64,000 nt of DNA, taken from assembly GCA_964613795.1 (NCBI GenBank), contig CAZTJR010000003.1, forward strand, positions 117,377 through 181,376, read 5' to 3'. Under the pieces are notes generated by a model. It was not told the DNA's origin. It did no database searches and was given only the letters and a program-made list of their open reading frames with translations. Numbering within the stretch: position 1 is the stretch's first letter; each line of letters starts with the position of its first letter. Below are positions 9,801 through 16,818 of this stretch, piece after piece. A program made the position numbers and the translations under genes. The stretch is from Chromatocurvus sp964613795. Lineage in GTDB: Bacteria > Pseudomonadota > Gammaproteobacteria > Pseudomonadales > Halieaceae.

Positions 9801-10722
9801 GGCACTTGAGGTCAGCGCCACCGGTGACGCGGGACCGCGGAGGAGCGGGCTGCTGCGGTGGGATTTTGGCGATCTTCCCGCGCAGTGGCAGTTTATGCAG
9901 TCAGGCATGGAGATCGTTGCCTACCCAGGGCTGGTCGACTGCGGCGATAGTGTCTCCATCGAGCTGTTCGATTACGCGAATGAAGCCTGGCTGGCGCACC
10001 GTCTGGGGCTGGCACGATTACTGCTGTTGGGTCTTTCACGACCGGTGAAGCAGTTGCGTAAGCAGCTCCTGCGCGGGAATGAGAATCAGCTGATGCTGGC
10101 AGCTGCCGGCCTGGAGCGCGATGTTCTGGTGGATGAGCTGTTGTCCGCCATCGTGCTGAACGCCAGTGGTCTCTGGGATGGGGAATGTCGCAGTGAGAGC
10201 GCTTTCCGTAACGCCCTCAGTGAAGGCAACAGGCTTCTCGTGACTGTCGCCCAGGAGGTCGAGCAGATCATCATCAACACCCTGAGACCGCTGGCGGCGC
10301 TGCGACCGCGCCTGACCCGCGACGCCCGCACCTGGCCGCAGGCGGCGAGCGATGTGGAGCAGCAGCTCTCGGACCTGCTGCGGCCCGGGTTTCTTGTGGA
10401 GACAGCGCCGGCCTCTCTTGCACAATTTCCCCGCTACCTGAAAGCGCTTGAGGTTCGCGTCGAGCGGATGCCCGCACAGCCGCAGAAGGACGCACAGTGC
10501 CGGGCGCTGCTCGAGGGCCTGCGCGAGCCGCTCGACGAGGCGCGCAAGCGGCGTTCGGGGCTGCTTCTGTGTAGCGGCGAAGCGGCCCGCTACTGGCTGA
10601 TGCTGCAGGAGTTCCGTGTTTCGCTGTTTGCGCAGCACTTGGGCACGTCACAGCCGGTGTCGGAAAAGCGACTACGGCGACAGTGGCAGGTCGTTGAGGG
10701 AGCACTCAAGGGATGGAATTAA
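6895..10722 (+). CDS. hrpA: ATP-dependent RNA helicase HrpA
   Basis: A 1275-residue DEAH-box helicase, close to the E. coli HrpA length of 1300. Walker A is GETGSGKT (43-50), the DEAH box is DEAHERS (140-146), and motif III is SAT (172-174). The helicase C domain carries TNVAETSLTVPGIRYVID and QRQGRCGRV (motif VI). HA2/OB-fold and the long HrpA-specific DUF3418 region follow. HrpA is a cytoplasmic helicase implicated in resolving stalled ribosomes and in mRNA processing. The start ATG at 6895 lies 47 bp after the previous gene. GGAGG is present upstream but rather distant, so the exact start is slightly uncertain. Confidence 0.97.
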   Translation: MQEPEKAPRDIPAITYPEALPVAQLRDEIARAIAAHQVVVVAGETGSGKTTQLPKICLALGRGRVRRIGHTQPRRLAARNVAQRIGEELGAPPGGLVGYQVRFQDTIGDSTAVKLMTDGILLAELQRDRQLSQYDTLIIDEAHERSLNIDFILGYLRQLLPRRPDLKLVITSATIDVERFAEHFEGAPIIQVPGRSFPVETHYIERPADQLNERDQQDDVLEQLRLIRDGYYGVRGDILVFLPGEREIRELARALRGEPGLETLPLYARLSQAEQARVFNPGKQTGLRVVLATNVAETSLTVPGIRYVIDPGEARISRYSARSRIQRLPVEPVSRASADQRQGRCGRVAAGVCLRLYSEQDYLQRPAYTDPEILRTNLAAVILQMLYLRLGDVQDFPFIEPPDPRMVREGYRLLNELGAVDRRHRLTALGKQLARLPVDPLLGRMILAAQSHGVVAEVLVIASALAVQDPRERPADKQQQADQAHARFRHPRSDFLAWLNLWRYYEEQRQRLSQNQLRKLCQREFLSFMRMREWRDIHRQLSIACRQQGIAVPALESVSADAGAATDKSGNDPLDAVTRACRAANAAVDYAGVHKALLAGLLANIAQRDEGREYLAARNRKVQVFPGSVLHAKPAPWLVAAEIVETSKVYARTAAAIEPSWLLHINPHLLKRHYYEPRWQKAQGRAVATERVTLFGLTVSDGKPVHYGPIDPAVSRELMLREGLVSGRWRSPPGFLRHNQTLMQEIADLEARTRRRDILVDEEALFRFYDERVPADIFTAAALARWVKRNLDADAQLRAPRDLLLANDPGGAVGELFPDHIDWEGVAYPLSYEFDPGGERDGVSVTVPVALMNRVPRHRFDWLVPGLLREKCIALLRALPKSTRKHFVPAPDVVDAVLPGLTPEDVPLREALAQALSRRGGARVSAADWPADCLEPFYSANIKVVDEQGAVLGEGRNLAALVDRFRDQTALEVSATGDAGPRRSGLLRWDFGDLPAQWQFMQSGMEIVAYPGLVDCGDSVSIELFDYANEAWLAHRLGLARLLLLGLSRPVKQLRKQLLRGNENQLMLAAAGLERDVLVDELLSAIVLNASGLWDGECRSESAFRNALSEGNRLLVTVAQEVEQIIINTLRPLAALRPRLTRDARTWPQAASDVEQQLSDLLRPGFLVETAPASLAQFPRYLKALEVRVERMPAQPQKDAQCRALLEGLREPLDEARKRRSGLLLCSGEAARYWLMLQEFRVSLFAQHLGTSQPVSEKRLRRQWQVVEGALKGWN

Positions 10723-10821
10723 TGATCGCTGCAGACGTCTACCTGTTCACAGGCCACATGCGCACCTGCCGGCCTCTCATGTTATTCTTGTGCGATTAGC
10801 AAAGGGACAGACGCAGAAAAA

Positions 10822-11529
10822 ATGCTGTTTAGAGCTTTTATAGTAACGTTGTTTCTGGCGGGCGCCGGCAGCAACGTAGACGCCCGCAACGATGATCCCC
10901 TGGAGCCAATCAATCGGCCCCTGTTTGTGGTAAATGATGTTATTGACCGGACTGTTCTCAAACCGGTAGCCCGTAGTTATGAGCGTGTGGTCCCCCAGCC
11001 TGCAAAATCCGGTGTCTCGAATTTTTTTGCCAATCTGATGGATGTGACCAGAAGCCTGAATTCCCTGCTGCAGTGGCGCCTGGGAGAGGCGGGTACGAAC
11101 GTCAGTCGCGTGGCGCTGAATTCCACACTTGGCATGTTTGGCCTGTTCGACGTTGCCTCGGATATGGGCATTGAGCGCGAGCGCACTGATTTCGGCCAGA
11201 CCCTGGCTGTGTGGGGAGTGCCAGAAGGGCCCTACATCATGGTGCCACTTATCGGCCCGCGCACGCTGCGCAGCGGGACGGGCACGGTGTTCGACACACT
11301 GGCCTCGCCTACGGCACAGGTCGACCAGGTGGCGGTGCGCAACAGCATGTTTTTTCTGGAGTTGATCAGCTTTCGCGCACGATTGCTCGAGTCGGATCAG
11401 TTGATCTCGGGAGATCGCTATATTTTTGTGCGTGATGCCTACTTACAGCAGCGTCGTTCTTTTATCAGCGGCGGCGAGATTCAGGACGATTTTTCGGATT
11501 ATGAGGACGATTGGGCGGAAGAGTTCTGA
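10822..11529 (+). CDS. mlaA: MlaA (VacJ) phospholipid-transport outer membrane protein
   Basis: A 235-residue MlaA/VacJ family protein. DDPLEPINRPLFVVND, the long VTRSLNSLLQWRL region, LGMFGLFDVASDMG and YIMVPLIGPRTLRSG are family hallmarks. MlaA removes mislocalised phospholipids from the outer leaflet and passes them to MlaC. The hydrophobic N-terminus (FIVTLFLAGAG) is a signal sequence, but no cysteine is present between it and the DDPLEPINR start of the mature domain. The usual lipobox is therefore missing and the protein may not be lipidated. The acidic tail (DDFSDYEDDWAEEF) is unusual. No other mla genes are nearby, which is common in gammaproteobacteria. Confidence 0.93.
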   Translation: MLFRAFIVTLFLAGAGSNVDARNDDPLEPINRPLFVVNDVIDRTVLKPVARSYERVVPQPAKSGVSNFFANLMDVTRSLNSLLQWRLGEAGTNVSRVALNSTLGMFGLFDVASDMGIERERTDFGQTLAVWGVPEGPYIMVPLIGPRTLRSGTGTVFDTLASPTAQVDQVAVRNSMFFLELISFRARLLESDQLISGDRYIFVRDAYLQQRRSFISGGEIQDDFSDYEDDWAEEF

Positions 11530-11646
11530 GGCTTGTGGTCGTGTCCCGGAAAAGTGTGAATTGTTGCCCAAAGCCGCTCCTTCTACTTGTCTGCACGAAA
11601 CTGGCGGCGTAGTGTCCGCGTACGTTTTCCAGCAAAGAGCCCCAGG

Positions 11647-12828
11647 ATGACACACAGCGGCAAAGTGCTGGTCATCGACAATGATCCGGAGCGCGCATGC
11701 CGCCTGGTGCAGCTGGTAGAGGGTGCGGGGTTTACGGTCGAATCGGCGAATAACGTTGCCAATGCGTCCCCAACACTCAGCGCAGCGAGCGAGATCGACG
11801 TGATTCTCAGCGATCTTGATCTCGAAGATGCGAGCTGGGGAGATACGTCACGTACACTCAGCGAAATGAACGTCGTTGTGCCCGTGATCATGTTCAGTGA
11901 CGAAGCCTCTGCGCAAAACATGATGGCGGCGCTCAGGCTGGGCGCCAGTGACTTTTTCCATCGTCCCGTGGAAGACCCCGAGGCTCTGTTTCAGTCGATG
12001 GATCGCTGCGTGCGGCAGCGCCAGATGAGCCGGGAACTCCGGCAGTCGCGCCGCAGGCTGGAGCGCGCCAATCGAGAGCTCAACAGCACTGTGCGGGTGC
12101 TCGAGCAGGATCAGCAGGCCGGTCGGCAGGTCCAGATGAGAATGCTCCCGGCTACGCCGCTGGTTCTGGGGGACTATGTATTCAGTCATACTGTGATTCC
12201 CTCGCTGTATCTGAGCGGTGATTTCACAGATTATTTTACGGTGGGCTCTGACTGCGTTGTGTTCTTCATGGCCGATGTCTCTGGCCATGGCAGCTCATCC
12301 GCGTTCGCGACAGTTCTGCTGAAAAATCTGTTTGCGCGAAAGCGTTCAGACTTTCTCCGGCGCAGCGACCCCACGGTGCTGTCGCCGGTAAAAATGCTGG
12401 AATTGGCAAACAAGGAACTTCTCGACCTCGGGGCTGACAAATTCGCTACGATGATCGTTGCCGTGCTCGATATGGTCGCAAACCGGTTGACTTACAGCAT
12501 CGCCGGACATCTACCGCTGCCCGTCCTGGTGTCGGGGCGTGGCGCGGAGTACCTCAGTGGCGGGGGCACGGCGGTTGGCATGATGTCGGAGTCCGACTTC
12601 AGCCAGCAGTCGATTGATCTCCCGGACACCTTTATGCTGGCGCTGTTTTCAGATGGCATTCTGGAAATACTGCCACCCAAGAATCTGATAGAGAAGGAGC
12701 AGTTCTTTCTGGACGTTTTTCGCCGCGAGGACGAGTCACCCGCGACCCTGGTCACGCGCCTGGGCCTGGATTCCGTGGACACCGCGCCAGACGACATCGC
12801 GGCGCTGTTCCTGAGCAAGAGACTGTAA
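11647..12828 (+). CDS. Response regulator with SpoIIE/PP2C phosphatase output (HsbR-like)
   Basis: N-terminal receiver (KVLVIDNDPE, phospho-Asp in ILSDLDLED), a coiled linker (about 120-175), then a PP2C/SpoIIE phosphatase with SGDFTDYF, FMADVSGHG, ALFSDGILE and PDDIAALFL, the metal-binding motifs of RsbU-type enzymes. This matches Pseudomonas HsbR in domain order, although the protein is shorter (393 residues). Such proteins dephosphorylate a STAS antagonist when their receiver is phosphorylated. The ATG at 11647 was chosen because the extension upstream to 11587 is arginine-rich and has no homologous character. The STAS gene follows immediately, supporting a partner-switch pair. Confidence 0.88.
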   Translation: MTHSGKVLVIDNDPERACRLVQLVEGAGFTVESANNVANASPTLSAASEIDVILSDLDLEDASWGDTSRTLSEMNVVVPVIMFSDEASAQNMMAALRLGASDFFHRPVEDPEALFQSMDRCVRQRQMSRELRQSRRRLERANRELNSTVRVLEQDQQAGRQVQMRMLPATPLVLGDYVFSHTVIPSLYLSGDFTDYFTVGSDCVVFFMADVSGHGSSSAFATVLLKNLFARKRSDFLRRSDPTVLSPVKMLELANKELLDLGADKFATMIVAVLDMVANRLTYSIAGHLPLPVLVSGRGAEYLSGGGTAVGMMSESDFSQQSIDLPDTFMLALFSDGILEILPPKNLIEKEQFFLDVFRREDESPATLVTRLGLDSVDTAPDDIAALFLSKRL

Positions 12829-12829
12829 G

Positions 12830-13315
12830 GTGACCCAGGGTCGGGTGATGGCGGCCACGCAGGGGGGCGCCTATGTCCTGCGTCTCAGCGGGGATGTGCG
12901 CATGACGCTGTGCACGTCCATTGATGAGTACATTGCGCAGATGCTCGACGATCCCGCGTTCGCCAGTGTATGGATAGACCTGTGTGATGTAGAAGGGCTC
13001 GACAGCACGACCCTCGGGCAGCTTGCGCGCCTGGCCCAGCGCGTCTATTCCCAGCACGGATTCCGGCCGGCTATCTACAGCTGCGATGCTGGCATCAATC
13101 GGCTGCTGCAGAGCATGGGCTTCCAGCGTCTGTTCGAACTGCACGAGAACGCCTGCGATGACAGCGCTGTCGCGGTTCAGGATATTCCCCTGGTTCCGGG
13201 CAGCGAGGATGCGGTAAAAGAGCGCGTGATAGAGGCTCATCGTGCGTTGATGGGTGTCAGTGACGAGAATGCCGAGCGTTTTCGCGACCTGATGGCCGTG
13301 CTGGAGGCCTCCTGA
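12830..13315 (+). CDS. STAS-domain anti-sigma factor antagonist (HsbA-like)
   Basis: A STAS domain occupies about residues 8-110. VWIDLCDVEGLDSTTLGQLARLAQ contains the DST motif where the regulatory Ser or Thr of anti-anti-sigma factors is phosphorylated. A C-terminal helical extension (about 115-161) ends ENAERFRDLMAVLE. It starts with GTG one base after the phosphatase stop. An ATG at 12848 with AGGG upstream is the alternative start and would give 155 residues. The gene pair resembles Pseudomonas hsbR-hsbA, where HsbA switches partners between an anti-sigma factor and a diguanylate cyclase. No anti-sigma kinase is encoded nearby, so the partner must be elsewhere. The gene ends back-to-back with the convergent TerB-like gene. 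Confidence 0.85.
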   Translation: MTQGRVMAATQGGAYVLRLSGDVRMTLCTSIDEYIAQMLDDPAFASVWIDLCDVEGLDSTTLGQLARLAQRVYSQHGFRPAIYSCDAGINRLLQSMGFQRLFELHENACDDSAVAVQDIPLVPGSEDAVKERVIEAHRALMGVSDENAERFRDLMAVLEAS

Positions 13316-13768
13316 TCAGCCGGAGGCGTTGGCAGCGGAGAGTTTGGCCCTGATGTAATCTTCATGGGCGACATACACCAGATCGGCTACGCGACGGATC
13401 AGGTGCTCCTCGTACTTGTCGACATTGCCATCGGCGTAAGCGACACGCCACATGTCGCCGACCAGCTGGGTTTTCTGTGTGGGCGTGAAGTGATCATTGA
13501 CGATTCGCGTGAACTGGTAAAGGGAGGTCGCGGCATCTACCTCCTCATTTGCCAGGCGCAGCAATTCCTGAACCTCATCGCCTGAGAGACCCAGGCCGCT
13601 TTCCAGCATTGCCGTCATTGAGGCTTCTTCGACGCCGTCCTGCGTGAAGTCTGCCCGGGCAGTCTCGATCAACAGTGCAGCGGCGGCAAGATGACGGCGG
13701 TGTTCAGGACTGGTGTCGTCGTTGGCCGGCGTGTTGATTTCAAACAGTGAAGACAGTGCTTTTATCAT
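13316..13768 (-). CDS. TerB-family (COG4103-like) protein
   Basis: A 150-residue all-helical acidic protein. HRRHLAAAALLIETARADF, FTPTQKTQLVGDMWRVAYADGNVDKYEEHLIRRVADLVYV is the metal-binding-type duplicated helix pattern of TerB/COG4103 proteins (D-x-D-x-x-x-x-E-E). Function is unknown in this subfamily, and homology to tellurite-resistance TerB does not imply tellurite resistance. Its start overlaps the talB stop by 4 bp, so translation is coupled to transaldolase. It is the last gene of the long minus-strand run that begins with fbpA, and it converges with the STAS gene with no gap. Confidence 0.82.
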   Translation of the reverse strand: MIKALSSLFEINTPANDDTSPEHRRHLAAAALLIETARADFTQDGVEEASMTAMLESGLGLSGDEVQELLRLANEEVDAATSLYQFTRIVNDHFTPTQKTQLVGDMWRVAYADGNVDKYEEHLIRRVADLVYVAHEDYIRAKLSAANASG

Positions 13769-14718
13769 GTCTGGCTGATGACCCTTTCCAGTTTAAGCTG
13801 ATCGGCGATGAATTTGCGGATACCCTCGGCGAGTTTTTCCGTGGCCATGGCGTCGGCATTCAGCCCCAGGCGGAAGCTCGGCGCTGTCGGCACAACGCGT
13901 GGTTCTTCTGTGCTTGCGCTCTCCGGGCTCAGCTGTCGCCGTAGTTCGCCCGAATCCTGCGCCATTTCCTCAAGCAGCGCCGGGCTGATGGTAAGCCTGT
14001 CACAGCCGGCCAGCGCCTCGATCTGCCCGGTATTGCGGAAACTGGCACCCATGATCACTGTGTCGTACCCGTAATGCTTGTAATACGCATAGATCCGGCG
14101 CACCGATTGCACGCCGGGGTCGTCGTCGGCACTTTCCAGGGTCAGGTTGGAGTGGGCTTTGTGCCAGTCCAGTATGCGCCCGACAAATGGCGATATCAGA
14201 TAGACGCCGGCATCGGCACAAGCGACCGCCTGGTCGAAACCGAACAGCAGCGTCAGGTTGCAGTTAATGCCCTCGCGCTCAAGTTCGGCTGCGGCGCGTA
14301 TGCCTTCCCAGGTAGAGGCGATCTTTATCAGCACACGGTCGCGGGAAATGTCCGAGGCTTCGTACAGTCCGATGAGTCGTCGTGCGCGCTCCAGCGTGGC
14401 CTCGCGGTCAAAGGACAGGCGGGCATCTACCTCCGTAGAAATCCGTCCCGGTATGAGTGCCAGAATCTCCCGACCCACGTCCACCGCGAAGCGGTCGCAG
14501 CAGTTGGCCAGCTGCTGCGCCGAATCGCCGCCCTGGTCGGCCGCCCACTCCCGCGCGCGCTGCATGAGTTCGGCGTAGTGGGGCAGGGCGGAGGACTTCA
14601 GCAGCAGGGAGGGGTTGGTGGTTGCATCAATCGGCTTGAAACGACGAATGGCTTCGATGTCACCGGTATCGGCGACAACTTCCGTCATGGTCCGCAGTTG
14701 GTCGAGTTTGCATGTCAT
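13765..14718 (-). CDS. talB: Transaldolase
   Basis: Transaldolase of the non-oxidative pentose phosphate pathway, transferring dihydroxyacetone between sedoheptulose-7-phosphate and glyceraldehyde-3-phosphate. The Schiff-base lysine is Lys132 in RVLIKIASTWEG, the same number as E. coli TalB Lys132. The family motif DATTNPSLLLK is at 31-41. Length of 317 equals the E. coli enzyme. The downstream TerB-like gene overlaps by 4 bp and dusA ends 43 bp upstream on the same strand, so all belong to one likely transcript. Confidence 0.97.
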   Translation of the reverse strand: MTCKLDQLRTMTEVVADTGDIEAIRRFKPIDATTNPSLLLKSSALPHYAELMQRAREWAADQGGDSAQQLANCCDRFAVDVGREILALIPGRISTEVDARLSFDREATLERARRLIGLYEASDISRDRVLIKIASTWEGIRAAAELEREGINCNLTLLFGFDQAVACADAGVYLISPFVGRILDWHKAHSNLTLESADDDPGVQSVRRIYAYYKHYGYDTVIMGASFRNTGQIEALAGCDRLTISPALLEEMAQDSGELRRQLSPESASTEEPRVVPTAPSFRLGLNADAMATEKLAEGIRKFIADQLKLERVISQT

Positions 14719-14761
14719 GTTCTGTCTCCCGTGGTTACCTTAGGGGCAGGAAGTGCGGCAC

Positions 14762-15742
14762 TCAGGCCGCTACGCCATGCATCGCCTGTACCGCGTCCTG
14801 CAACACCTGGCCTTCCGCGCCGGGTCTGTGCGCGTTCTCGCTGAGATGGCGGCGGAAGCGCCGGGCGCCGGGACGGCCGGCGAAAAGACCCATCATGTGC
14901 CGCGTGATGTGTTTGAGCGCAGTGCCTGAGGCGAGTTCATTGTCAATATAGGGCAGCATTCGATCCACTGCCGCGAGCGGGCTGGTTACCGGGTTGCTGT
15001 CGCCGTAGAAATATGAATCCACCTGAGACAGCAGCCAGGGATTCTGGTAGGCCTCGCGGCCAAGCATGACGCCGTCGACATGGGCGAGGTGGGTGCTGCA
15101 GGCCTCAAAATCGCGAATACCACCGTTGATGATGATTTCCAGCGCGGGGAAGTCGCGCTTCAGCCGGTACACCCAGTCGTAATTAAGCGGTGGAATGTCG
15201 CGATTTTCCTTGGGAGACAGGCCCTGTAGCCAGGCTTTGCGGGCGTGCACGATGAAGGTTCGGCAGCCGGCCCTGGCAACGGGTTCGATAAAAGCCAGCA
15301 TGTCCTCGTAGTGCTGCATGTCATCAATGCCGATGCGGTGCTTCACCGTGATAGGAAGATCGCAGGCGTTGCGCATCGCGGCAACGCCGTCGGCGACGCG
15401 CGCCGGCTGTGCCATCAGGCAGGCGCCGAACGCGCCGGACTGCACCCGGTCTGACGGACACCCGCAGTTCAGGTTGACCTCGTCGTAGCCCGCGTCCTGC
15501 GCCCAGCGAGCGCAGCGCGCGAGATCGGCGGGGTCGCTGCCACCGAGCTGCAGTGCCACAGGATGCTCCTCGGCGCGGAAGAACAGGAAGCGCTCGCGGT
15601 CACCGTGGATCAATGCGCCGGTCGTGACCATTTCCGTGTATAGAGGCGCCCGGCGCGTAAGCTGTCGCCAGAAGTAGCGACAATGCCGGTCAGACCAGTC
15701 CATCATCGGGGCAATGGTGAATGTGCGATCGATGGTGCGCAT
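14762..15742 (-). CDS. dusA: tRNA-dihydrouridine(20/20a) synthase DusA
   Basis: Flavoenzyme that reduces uridines 20 and 20a in the tRNA D-loop. The N-terminus TIAPMMDWSDRHCRYFWR, NLNCGCPSDRVQSGAFGACLM (catalytic Cys95), VKHRIGIDD, FIVHARKAWLQGLSPKENR and GGIRDFEAC are diagnostic of DusA rather than DusB or DusC. The length of 326 residues is typical. It lies 17 bp after fbpC on the same strand, so it may be co-transcribed with the iron transporter, an arrangement with no obvious functional logic. Confidence 0.97.
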   Translation of the reverse strand: MRTIDRTFTIAPMMDWSDRHCRYFWRQLTRRAPLYTEMVTTGALIHGDRERFLFFRAEEHPVALQLGGSDPADLARCARWAQDAGYDEVNLNCGCPSDRVQSGAFGACLMAQPARVADGVAAMRNACDLPITVKHRIGIDDMQHYEDMLAFIEPVARAGCRTFIVHARKAWLQGLSPKENRDIPPLNYDWVYRLKRDFPALEIIINGGIRDFEACSTHLAHVDGVMLGREAYQNPWLLSQVDSYFYGDSNPVTSPLAAVDRMLPYIDNELASGTALKHITRHMMGLFAGRPGARRFRRHLSENAHRPGAEGQVLQDAVQAMHGVAA

Positions 15743-15759
15743 GGCATCAGTATACCGGT

Positions 15760-16818
15760 TCAGGTGAATACCTGGTGCTCACCGTTGAAAATTACCACGT
15801 GCTGCAGATTGAAACGCACAGGCAAGAGGCTGCCCCTGTTGGCCGCGATGTGGCTGGGTGCCAGGCAGGGCACGTGCTGCCCGTCGGGCAGCAGCAATTC
15901 GTACAGGAAATTGGCGCCGCGGAAAGCGCGGTCTACTACGCGCAGTTCAATCGTGCTGCTTTCGTCATATTCGATGTCATCCGGGCGGATCAGCAATCGC
16001 AGCCGCTGCTCGGGGGCGAAGGAGCGGGATTCCATGTCGAGCACGCCGAGGCTATCGTTCAGTTCCCCGTCAGCGTTTACCGTGACATCAATCAGACTGC
16101 CACCGCCAATGAACTCGGCGACAAAGGCATTTGCCGGTCTGTGATAGAGGTTGTAGGGCGCATCTGTCTGATCGATATGGCCGTTGTGCAGCAGGCTGAC
16201 CTGATCCGCCATGGCGAAGGCCTCGTGCTGGTCGTGCGTGACCAGTATGGCCGTTACGCTGTCGGCCTTGAGCAGGTCGCGGACCTCTGATGCCAGCTGG
16301 GTGCGCAACTCGCTGTCCAGGCTGGAGAAGGGCTCGTCCAGCAGAAGGATTTCCGGTCCCGGTGCCAGTGCCCTGGCCAGTGCCACGCGCTGCTGCTGTC
16401 CGCCGGAGAGTTCATGCGGCCAGGCTCCCGCGCAATCCTCCAAGGATACCATCGTCAGCAGGCGTCTGACCCGGGTCTCGCGCTCGCGTCGCTTCAGGTG
16501 GCGCAGACCGAAACCAACATTTGCACTGACATCCAGATGTGGAAACAGCGCAAAGTCCTGGAAAACCATGCCGACCCGGCGCTGTTCCGGACTGACCTGC
16601 ATGCCGGGCGTGCTGAGGACGCGTCCGCGAACGCTGATGCGGCCTTCGCTGATCGCCTCGAAACCGGCAATGGCGCGCAGCAGCGTGGTCTTTCCGCAGC
16701 CCGAGGGCCCGAGAAGGCAGCCGATCTCGCCTTTGTTCAGGGTGATGCTGGCGCTATCGACGGCGGTGACATCACCGAAGCGTACGCTGACATGGTTTAC
16801 ATCGAGCTGTGGGGTCAT
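15760..16818 (-). CDS. fbpC: Iron(III) ABC transporter ATP-binding protein FbpC
   Basis: ATPase subunit of an FbpABC-type ferric iron importer. Walker A GPSGCGKT is at 37-44, the signature LSGGQQQ at 137-143, and Walker B ILLLDEP at 157-163, with the switch His in LVTHDQHEAF. A C-terminal TOBE-like regulatory domain (about 240-352) is present, as in other FbpC proteins. The start codon overlaps the fbpB stop by 4 bp. With FbpA and FbpB it forms a complete importer. Specificity for iron rather than another substrate rests on the permease and binding protein and the candidate Fur box. Confidence 0.93.
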   Translation of the reverse strand: MTPQLDVNHVSVRFGDVTAVDSASITLNKGEIGCLLGPSGCGKTTLLRAIAGFEAISEGRISVRGRVLSTPGMQVSPEQRRVGMVFQDFALFPHLDVSANVGFGLRHLKRRERETRVRRLLTMVSLEDCAGAWPHELSGGQQQRVALARALAPGPEILLLDEPFSSLDSELRTQLASEVRDLLKADSVTAILVTHDQHEAFAMADQVSLLHNGHIDQTDAPYNLYHRPANAFVAEFIGGGSLIDVTVNADGELNDSLGVLDMESRSFAPEQRLRLLIRPDDIEYDESSTIELRVVDRAFRGANFLYELLLPDGQHVPCLAPSHIAANRGSLLPVRFNLQHVVIFNGEHQVFT

